Shown: positions 1 to 5,700 of the stretch, in pieces
How the letters are laid out: each line of letters begins with the position of its first letter
Position numbering within the stretch: the stretch's first letter is position 1
Assembly (NCBI GenBank): GCA_016930435.1
Contig: JAFGGQ010000028.1
Span: 1 to 5,857, forward strand
Source: a bacterium
GTDB taxonomy: Bacteria; UBP14; UBA6098; JAFGQG01
Length of the DNA stretch: 5,857 nucleotides
Reading direction: 5' to 3'
Made by a program: the position numbers and the translations under genes
The notes under the pieces: model-generated
Seen by the model: only the letters and a program-made list of their open reading frames with translations
Told to the model about the DNA's origin: nothing
Databases searched by the model: none

Positions 1-11
1 AGATTTTGGAA

Positions 12-190
12 TTATAAAGAATTAACATCTTTGGTAATAGGCTGTATTGTTGCTAATTCCACCTTTCCATTTCATGATGCTCTAAAAGATTAAGGCTATC
101 ATCTGAATAAAAGCCTGCATCACAACGGACTATAATGCTTATTAAATATATTTCACCTGCAATTTTGATGCAATTACTTTTTACATCAAA
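12..190 (-). pseudogene. Decayed fragment of an IS1380-like (DDE) transposase
   Basis: Read on the minus strand, about 190 down to 53 encodes a segment containing IIVRCDAGFYSDDSLNLLE. This resembles the conserved block of IS1380-family / DDE group 1 transposases, where a V-R-x-D-S/A-G-F-Y-S motif carries an active-site Asp and is followed by a helix ending in LLE. The frame stops at 53-55. A neighbouring frame then continues ELATIQPITKDV before stopping at 12-14, which suggests a frameshift. No start, no other catalytic residues and no terminal inverted repeats are visible, so this is a remnant at most. The homology is from memory of the family motif; the short length means chance similarity cannot be excluded. 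Confidence 0.4.
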
Positions 191-191
191 A
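163..191. repeat. AT-rich inverted repeat (8-bp arms, 13-nt loop)
   Basis: TTTTGATG (163-170) is the exact reverse complement of CATCAAAA (184-191). The arms are separated by 13 nt and an A-run follows the right arm. On the + strand there is no T-run after the stem, so it does not look like an intrinsic terminator in that direction. It overlaps the transposase-like remnant and could be a chance AT-rich palindrome. Confidence 0.4.
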
Positions 192-217
192 AAAAGCAAT
201 GAATCCCAAAACGACAT

Positions 218-234
218 TCGTCCCGTAGGGACGA
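218..234. repeat. GC-rich hairpin TCGTCCC-GTA-GGGACGA
   Basis: This is a perfect 7-bp inverted repeat with a 3-nt GTA loop, set in AT-rich sequence about 16 nt before the -35 box of the lexA promoter. There is no U-tract on either strand, so it is not a canonical intrinsic terminator. The core GTCCCGTAGGGAC is, from memory, a recurring intergenic palindrome in genomes of Bacteroidota and related candidate phyla. That is recollection, not a search result. Confidence 0.6.
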
Positions 235-249
235 GGGGAAAAAAATAAC

Positions 250-279
250 TTGACATTTCCTTGCGGGTTTGTATTTTTG
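250..279 (+). promoter_or_regulatory. Predicted lexA operon promoter
   Basis: TTGACA at 250-255 is a perfect sigma70 -35 box. TATTTT at 272-277 (4 of 6 matches to TATAAT) follows after 16 nt. The same bases also fit the Bacteroidota-type consensus: TTG (250-252), 19 nt, then TATTTTTG (272-279), matching TAnnTTTG exactly. Either reading puts the transcription start near 284-286, at the left edge of the LexA-box palindrome. Repressor binding would therefore block initiation. No comparable promoter was found in front of dinB, the 52-codon ORF or the dnaE2-type gene, which supports a single transcript. Confidence 0.65.
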
Positions 280-284
280 CATTA

Positions 285-302
285 GGTGTTCAAATGAACA
301 CC
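285..302. promoter_or_regulatory. Putative LexA operator (SOS box), GGTGTTCAAATGAACACC
   Basis: This is a perfect inverted repeat with 8-nt arms (GGTGTTCA / TGAACACC) and an AA centre. Its inner 14 nt read TGTTC-AAAT-GAACA. That is neither the E. coli box (CTGT-N8-ACAG) nor the Bacillus/Mycobacterium box (GAAC-N4-GTTC). It does match TGTTC-N4-GAACA, the LexA motif I recall as reported for Verrucomicrobia. It sits at the predicted +1 of the transcript that encodes LexA, as expected for autoregulation. It is the only such site I found in the window, so the whole cassette is probably controlled from here. Binding by this LexA is inference. Confidence 0.75.
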
Positions 303-328
303 ATAATAAAAAACGGAGAAATTTAGCG

Positions 329-406
329 ATGAAGGACAGAGAAAATTTAGCGAAAAGATCCCTGAACCTTGCAGTTCGGATCATTAAATTGATAACTGGT
401 AATTAA
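329..406 (+). CDS. 25-codon leader ORF resembling a truncated four-helix-bundle protein
   Basis: The ORF starts at ATG 329, has GGAG at 315-318 about 10 nt upstream, and stops at TAA 404-406, 12 nt before the lexA start. The peptide begins MKDRENLAKRSLNLAVR and continues IIKLITGN. The pattern K-D-x-x-N-L-x-K-x-S-x-x-x-A-V-R-I-I-K-L resembles the N-terminal helix of the four-helix-bundle proteins (S23/IVP type, TIGR02436), which are normally about 115-130 residues. If so, this is a 5' remnant cut short after helix 1. It could also be a leader peptide that influences lexA translation, because its stop lies just before the lexA Shine-Dalgarno. An imperfect direct repeat, GAGAAATTTAGCGA at 316-329 and GAGAAAATTTAGCGA at 339-353, spans its start. 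Expression is unproven. Confidence 0.35.
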   Translation: MKDRENLAKRSLNLAVRIIKLITGN

Positions 407-418
407 TAAGGAGACTTA

Positions 419-1021
419 ATGCCGGAAGATTTAACCCCCAGACAGCATGAGATATTAAGCTATATTGGCAAATATTTCAAGGAACGCGGTTTTGTACCCG
501 CCATTCGGGAGGTGGCGGAGCATTTCGGCATATATTACAATGCGGCTCGCAAGCATATTATTGTACTGGAGAGGAAGGGCTATCTTCGGCGCAGGGAGGG
601 TTTATCCCGGGGATTGGAGATTTTGGGTACGGTATTGGGTAATGTGGTTCCCCTTCCGGTGGTGGGCAGTGTCCCAGCCGGGCGTCCCCTGCTGGCAACC
701 GAAAATATCGAGGGTTATATTTCCCTGGACAATTCTTTCGTTTCCGAATCTTCCTTTATGCTCAGGGTCGTCGGTGACAGTATGACGGGGGCGGGAATCC
801 ACGAAGGCGATCTGGTCATCGTCCAACAGCAGCCCATAGTCCAGAATGGCGAGATCGCCGTGGTCAGGCTTGGCGATGAAGCCCTGGTCAAACGCCTCTA
901 TAAAAAAAATGACCATATCGAATTGGTCTCCGAAAACCCCTTCTACAAACCGATCATCATCCGCAACACCGACGAAATTACGGTAGTCGGGAAGGTCACC
1001 GGGGTGCTCAGACTGTTTTAG
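419..1021 (+). CDS. lexA: LexA family SOS repressor (S24 autoprotease)
   Basis: This 200-residue protein has the normal LexA length and two-domain layout. Residues 5-69 form the winged helix-turn-helix (LTPRQHEILSYI..., wing ending SRGLEIL). Residues 78-200 are the S24 autoprotease domain. The self-cleavage site is A87-G88 in SVPAGRPLL; the catalytic serine is S121 in VVGDSM and the catalytic lysine K158 in ALVKRL. All the cleavage machinery is present, so RecA*-stimulated self-cleavage is expected. In the recognition helix, the two Glu that contact CTGT in E. coli LexA (E44, E45) are replaced by R44 and K45 in NAARKH, consistent with a different operator. The start is supported by AAGGAG at 408-413, 5 nt upstream. 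It is first in the operon, under the palindrome at 285-302. A phage-type S24 repressor is less likely, given the close fit to LexA and the polymerase genes downstream. Confidence 0.93.
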   Translation: MPEDLTPRQHEILSYIGKYFKERGFVPAIREVAEHFGIYYNAARKHIIVLERKGYLRRREGLSRGLEILGTVLGNVVPLPVVGSVPAGRPLLATENIEGYISLDNSFVSESSFMLRVVGDSMTGAGIHEGDLVIVQQQPIVQNGEIAVVRLGDEALVKRLYKKNDHIELVSENPFYKPIIIRNTDEITVVGKVTGVLRLF

Positions 1022-1030
1022 GAAAACCAG

Positions 1031-1175
1031 AATATCGAATATCGAACAAGGAATATTGAATAATGAAATAAAAATAAAAGACCAGAAACTAAATAGAAAA
1101 ACCAATAGTATATACTACGGAGGATTATTGAACTACATCATTCTACATTCAGCGTTCCTTGTTCAATATTAGAAC
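1031..1175. repeat. Intergenic inverted-repeat element between lexA and dinB
   Basis: The lexA-dinB gap (1022-1205, 184 nt) is AT-rich and contains no convincing gene. ATATCGAACAAGGAA (1039-1053) and TTCCTTGTTCAATAT (1155-1169) are reverse complements with one mismatch, about 100 nt apart. Looser similarity extends outward on both sides. The left arm also has a short tandem piece, with AATATCGA followed by ATATCGA and then AATATTGA. A 12-nt palindrome TAGTATATACTA lies in the interior at 1106-1117. This looks like a dispersed repeat or MITE-like unit inserted in the operon. The arms contain GAACA/TGTTC half-sites, but not at operator spacing. No clear promoter was found here. Confidence 0.5.
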
Positions 1176-1205
1176 TTTTTATCTGCACTTTTTAGGAGCC
1201 TTAAA

Positions 1206-2423
1206 ATGACCGCAACCCACATTTTACATGTTGATCTGGATGCCTTTTTCGCGGCTGCTGAGCAGGCGGTGCATCCTGAATACCGTGGAAAAGCATTGAT
1301 TGTAGGAGGTACCCCGGAGGTTCGTGGGGTAGTCTGCTCCTCCTCCTATGAGGCCCGCCGGCTGGGAATCCGCACCGGAATGCCCCTCTCCCAGGCTTAC
1401 CGTATATGCCCAGAAGCGATCTTCACAGGAGGGAACTTTAAACTATATAGCTATTTCTCACAGGAATTCCACAAACTTCTGGGTAATTATTCACCGGTAG
1501 TTGAAAATGCATCTATCGATGAAGCCTACGTGGACCTCACCGGCACCGAGCGGTTACACGGTATTCTGCTCAAAGCCGCCAGTGACATGCAGTCCAAGAT
1601 CAAATCACAGCTCTGCCTCTCCGCTTCTGTCGGATTAGCCACCAATAAACTGGTCGCCAAGATCGCTACCGGTATTGCCAAGCCCTATGGTCTGTACTAT
1701 GTCCTCCCCGGCCGGGAAAAAAACTTCCTGGCGCCCCTGCCTATACGAAAATTGATAGGGGTAGGCTATAACACGGAAAAAAAACTCCGCTCCTTCGGCA
1801 TCCAATACATCGGGGAACTGGCCCGGATCCCGGAACAAATCCTGTCCCATACCTTCGGAGTTATGGGAACGTACATTCTCCAGAGAGCCAACGGCATCGA
1901 CAAACGCGCCGTGGAAAACCGGTTGACCCCCAAATCGCTGTCCCGTGAAACCACCTTCGCTACCGATACCGCCGACCGGCAATTCGTCAGGGGAGTGGTC
2001 AAATACCTGGCCCACCGGCTGGCCTTTAAATTGCGCGAACATAAGCTCCGAACACAAAACCTGAGCCTGAAAATACGCTACGGAGACCTCCTGGAAGAAC
2101 AAAAATGCCTGGCTACCATCCCCCTCAATAGCGACCAACGCATTGCCACCATAGCCATGGAACTCTTTGATAGGCTCTATACCAGAAGGGTAGCCATCCG
2201 GCTGGTGAGCGTCAAAGCATCCAACCTGGTCCAGGATAGCTGGCAACTGGAGCTCTTCGAACAGAATGAACTGCAAACAGACCCACTCACCCAGGCGCTC
2301 GATGAAATAAGGAAAAGATTCGGCAAAAAGTCCATCGCCACTGCCGACCTGTTATACCTTAATAAATATTACACCAGCGACAAAGAGGGATATGTTCTCA
2401 AAACCCCATGCCTCTCCCGATGA
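1206..2423 (+). CDS. dinB: Y-family DNA polymerase IV (DinB), catalytically intact, with clamp-binding motif
   Basis: This 405-residue Y-family translesion polymerase extends nascent DNA past lesions without proofreading. The catalytic carboxylates are all present: D10 in HVDLDAFFAAAE, and D105-E106 in SIDEAYVDLT. The steric gate is F15, which excludes ribonucleotides. Palm/finger motifs include YEARRLGIRTGMP (48-60) and SASVGLATNKLVAKIA (139-154). The thumb helix-hairpin-helix is around 175-210 (LIGVGYNTEKKLRSFGI) and the little finger spans about 243-345. QLELF at 347-351 matches the sliding-clamp motif QLxLF. E. coli DinB (351 aa) ends with its clamp motif, whereas this protein continues for 54 residues with LTQALDEIRKRFGKKSI, a tail type seen in other Y-family proteins. 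AGGAG at 1194-1198 lies 7 nt before the ATG. It occupies the place of imuB in the cassette, but the intact active site argues against a true, inactive ImuB. Confidence 0.93.
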   Translation: MTATHILHVDLDAFFAAAEQAVHPEYRGKALIVGGTPEVRGVVCSSSYEARRLGIRTGMPLSQAYRICPEAIFTGGNFKLYSYFSQEFHKLLGNYSPVVENASIDEAYVDLTGTERLHGILLKAASDMQSKIKSQLCLSASVGLATNKLVAKIATGIAKPYGLYYVLPGREKNFLAPLPIRKLIGVGYNTEKKLRSFGIQYIGELARIPEQILSHTFGVMGTYILQRANGIDKRAVENRLTPKSLSRETTFATDTADRQFVRGVVKYLAHRLAFKLREHKLRTQNLSLKIRYGDLLEEQKCLATIPLNSDQRIATIAMELFDRLYTRRVAIRLVSVKASNLVQDSWQLELFEQNELQTDPLTQALDEIRKRFGKKSIATADLLYLNKYYTSDKEGYVLKTPCLSR

Positions 2424-2551
2424 AAAAAAGAGGGCGGCTGCAAAATGAGAATAAGAGTGGAAGGATGAGAAGATGGAAGAAAGATCAAATATCCGCCTGC
2501 TGGCGGAAAGGGTGGAAGAAAAATTAAACATTCTAAAAGATGAGGTTTAAG
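2424..2551. other. dinB-to-small-ORF spacer, purine-rich, with a small hairpin
   Basis: This spacer of about 128 nt is mostly purines on the + strand (especially 2446-2488). TCCGCC-TGCT-GGCGGA (2492-2507) is a perfect 6-bp hairpin with a 4-nt loop and no following T-run, so it is not a canonical terminator. It is flanked by imperfect direct repeats TGGAAGAAAGAT (2474-2485) and TGGAAGAAAAAT (2513-2524). The composition suggests a dispersed intergenic repeat rather than a gene. Confidence 0.45.
2473..2550 (+). CDS. Possible 25-codon ORF just upstream of the 52-codon ORF
   Basis: ATG 2473 to TAA 2548-2550 encodes a charged peptide that begins MEERSNIRLLAERVEEKLN and ends ILKDEV, predicted to be helical. 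AAGGA at 2461-2465 is 7 nt upstream, and the stop is 1 nt before the next ATG (2552). The spacing would allow coupled translation into the downstream small ORF. Its sequence is embedded in the repeat-like purine tract and includes the hairpin at 2492-2507, so it may be fortuitous. I recognise no family. Confidence 0.22.
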   Translation: MEERSNIRLLAERVEEKLNILKDEV

Positions 2552-2710
2552 ATGAAAGATTTTCAAATGTCCTTTGAATTTGAGCGGCCTTTACGCAAAC
2601 CCCGTATCACCCACCGGGAAGGCTCCCCGGAAAACCATGACCAACCCGCTTTGCTGAAACTCAAGCAGCTGCTGCTGAAGCTCAACTGCCCACCTCAAAA
2701 TGCCCGTTAA
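2552..2710 (+). CDS. Small unrecognised protein coupled to the dnaE2-type gene
   Basis: This is a 52-residue ORF with GAGG at 2542-2545, 6 nt before its ATG. An in-frame ATG at 2540 lacks a ribosome site and is less likely. The stop codon lies inside the polymerase gene (11-nt overlap), a sign of translational coupling. The protein has three parts: an N-terminus MKDFQMSFEFERPL, a basic/Pro linker (15-33: RKPRITHREGS...), and a Leu/Lys-rich helix at 33-45 (ALLKLKQLLLKLN). QMSFEF at 5-10 is loosely like a clamp-binding peptide (Q-hydrophobic-S-hydrophobic-x-F) but does not fit the consensus. There is no signal peptide, membrane segment or resemblance to full-length ImuA (about 200+ aa). Its position between the two polymerases is that of an accessory subunit; function is unknown. 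Evidence that it is real rests on the Shine-Dalgarno, the overlap and the non-repetitive sequence. Confidence 0.6.
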   Translation: MKDFQMSFEFERPLRKPRITHREGSPENHDQPALLKLKQLLLKLNCPPQNAR

Positions 2711-5700
2711 GCCGACTCGAAGGATCAACGAAGCCGAATTCGTCCACCTGCACCTTCATTCCTACTATTCCCTGCTGGACGGATCATCTTCCCCTGATGA
2801 ATTGGTTGACCGTGCAGTAATGCTTGGCTTTAAATCCCTGGCTCTCACCGACCACAATAATCTGCACGGGGCAATACCCTTTTATGATCTCTGCCAACAG
2901 GCCGGAATCAAGCCCATCATCGGCGCCGAACTGACACTCAATAAACAATTCCACACCACCGTATTATGCCGGAACATGCAGGGATACCGAAACCTCTGCG
3001 CCTTGATCACACTGGGACAGCTTAAGGGTGGCTCACCCGAAAATTTCGACCTGAAATTCGAGGAACTGGCTGAGCTGAAAGAGGGCCTTTTCATCCTCTC
3101 CGGCTGCTCACGAGGCGAAATCCCCGCCCTCCTGAGTCAGGGTGAATCGCAACTGGCGCGAATTACAGCACAACGCTACCGTGAAGCCTTCGGTGAATAC
3201 TTTTACCTGGAATTGCAGTATCACCCTACCCTGGAAGCGAGCAGATTATATCATAAAATAATACTTTTGTCAAATAGTAGCGGGGTCCCGCCGGTGGCTA
3301 CCAATAACGTCCATTTCGCCAGAACCGAAGACCATATCTGCCACAGGGTCCTAACCTCTATCAGGGAAGGGACCACTATACACGATGGCCGCCCGGAGCG
3401 CTTTGCCCCACCGGACTTCTACCTTAAATCCAAAGCGGAAATGGGCCGCATCTTCGAGGAAATACCGGAAGCCCTGCTCAACACGGCCAGAATAGCCGGG
3501 CAATGCAATCTGGACCTTCAGCTTTCAAGGTTGAAATTCCCTCGCTTCTCCCTGAAACCCGAAGAAACCGCGCCGTTGAAATTGGCACAATTAGCCTTTC
3601 GGGGACTGGAACGAAAGTATTCTGCAGTGACCCCTGAAATTGAAGAGAGAGCCCGTTTCGAACTGGATATCATCCGGAAATTAGGCTTTTCGGATTACTT
3701 TCTGGTGGTCTGGGACATCGTTAAATTTGCCAAATCGCAGGGGATCCCGGTAGTAGCCCGGGGCTCCGCCGCCAACAGCATTGTAACCTATGCGCTGGGC
3801 ATCTCCAATGTGGACCCGCTGGCGCAAAATCTGCTCTTCGAACGTTTTCTTAACCTGAGCCGGACCGACCCTCCGGACATCGATATCGATCTCTGCTGGA
3901 AAGGGCGCGACCAGATCCTTAAATATGTCTATGACAAATATGGGCATGACCGCGTGGCTATGATTTCCACCTTCACTACCATGCGCCATCGTTCCTGCTT
4001 CCGGGAGGTCGCCAAGGTATATGGAATTGCCCAGGGGAAGGTCAATTTCTTCTCGAAAAGGATCCCCTATTTTAACCATGGGACGCTCTATGAAACCGTA
4101 TCCACTACCCGGGAATGCCAGGTCATTCCATTTCAGGAGGAGCCTTTTTCCACTATTATCTTCATGGCTGACCGTTTGGCCAAAATCCCGCGTCATCTGG
4201 GCATACATTGCGGCGGCATAGTAATTTCCCCGGAGCCGATCACCCATTTTGTGCCCCTGCAGAGGGCGGCCAAGGGTATCGCCATTACGCAGTTCGACAT
4301 GTTCAGCATCGAGAAGATCGGGCTGGTCAAGATCGACCTGCTGGGCCAGCGCGCCCTCACCATACTCCGGGAAACGGTGGAGGCGGTAAAGGATAATTAT
4401 GGCCATGATATAGACCTGGACCGGGTAGAGAAAGATCCTGCAACCGAGGAGACCCTGACCCGGGGGCAAACACTGGGCTGTTTCCAGATCGAATCGCCAG
4501 GGATGCGCCAGCTCCTGCAAATGATGGGCGCCTGTACCGTCAACGACCTGACCATCGCACTCTCCCTTATCCGCCCGGGGCCAGCCGAAGCCGGGATGAA
4601 AAGGGAATACGTGGAGTTCCGACGGGGACTAAAAAAGGTAGAATACCTACACCCCATCCTCAAAAAAATACTGGGCGAAACCTACGGCATCATGCTCTAT
4701 CAGGAGGATACCATACGGGTCACCGCTGCGCTGGCCGACTTCTCGCTTGAAGAAGGCGACTTCCTGCGCAGGGCAATGACCAAACGCCGCCATCACGAAA
4801 AGATTGAGCGCTTAAAAGCCAAATTTTTCAAGGGCGCCAGGAAAAAGGGAATACCACTCCAGACCATCGAAACAGTATGGGAGCGGATCAACCACTTCAT
4901 GAGCTATTCATTCTGCAAATCACACGCCGCTACTTACGCCGTTATAGCCTACCAGGCAGCATATCTGAAAACCCACTTCCCGGTAGAATATATGGCCGCC
5001 GTACTCTCAAATCATGCCGGATTCTATTCCACCGAGGTCTATCTCCAGGAAGCCCGGCGGCTGGGATTGGAAATCATGCTCCCCGATATCAACCTGAGCG
5101 AACAGGATTTCAGGACAAGTAAAGGCAAAATCCGGATAGGTCTGGGAAGGGTCAAAGGGCTCTCCCAGAGGGTCATGAACCAAATCTTTAAAGAACGAAA
5201 AGGTCGCCCCTTCTCTTCACTGGCCGATTTCCTGCACCGGGTAAAAATTACCCAGTCCGAAACCGAAAGCCTGATCCGGGCCGGAGCCTTCGACTTTATG
5301 AACGAAGAACGAAGCTCCTTACTCTGGAAGCTGGAGCTGATACATCAGGATTTCAGTAAATGGTGGCATGACAACTCCCTCGCCCTTCAAAACCTTCAAC
5401 TGCCACCCACTGCCGAAATCAGATGCGCCTATAAGCTCTCCCAAAAACAAAAGATACTCATGGAATATGCCACCCTGGAGCTTTTTCCGCGTGGCCACCC
5501 ATTCGAACTGGTCAAAGGGCCCGGAAAAAAATCTAATATATTGACAAGTATTGAATTATATGCTAATATTAATAAGCATGTTAGCCTGCTGGGATACCTT
5601 ATAGCCAGCCGAACCATCCGCACACGATCGGGCGAAAGTATGAAATTCCTGACCTTCCAGGACGAGAAGGGCACCTTTGAAGCAGTGTTAAGCGGTAATT

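Noticed and set aside
1106-1117. Palindrome TAGTATATACTA as an operator
   Set aside because: It is a 12-nt AT-rich palindrome with no adjacent promoter and is easily produced by chance in this composition.
1128-1172. TTG-initiated 14-codon ORF with GGAGG 4 nt upstream, between lexA and dinB
   Set aside because: It is very short, uses a rare start and is embedded in the right arm of the inverted repeat, so it is most likely incidental.
1160-1175. TGTTC-N7-GAAC as a second LexA box before dinB
   Set aside because: The half-site spacing is 7 rather than 4, the TGTTC belongs to the repeat arm, and no promoter elements are associated with it.
1635-2276. Minus-strand open frame (213 codons) opposite dinB
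   Set aside because: It overlaps conserved DinB domains and shows no family features, so it is treated as a shadow frame.
2411-2433. CCTCT...AGAGG as a terminator after dinB
   Set aside because: The stem is only 5 bp, the loop is an A-run, and there is no U-tract after it. The cassette is also expected to be co-transcribed.
3681-4520. Long minus-strand open frame (279 codons) opposite the polymerase gene
   Set aside because: It lies entirely inside the conserved catalytic region of dnaE2, has no recognisable motifs, and is a shadow of GC-biased codon use.
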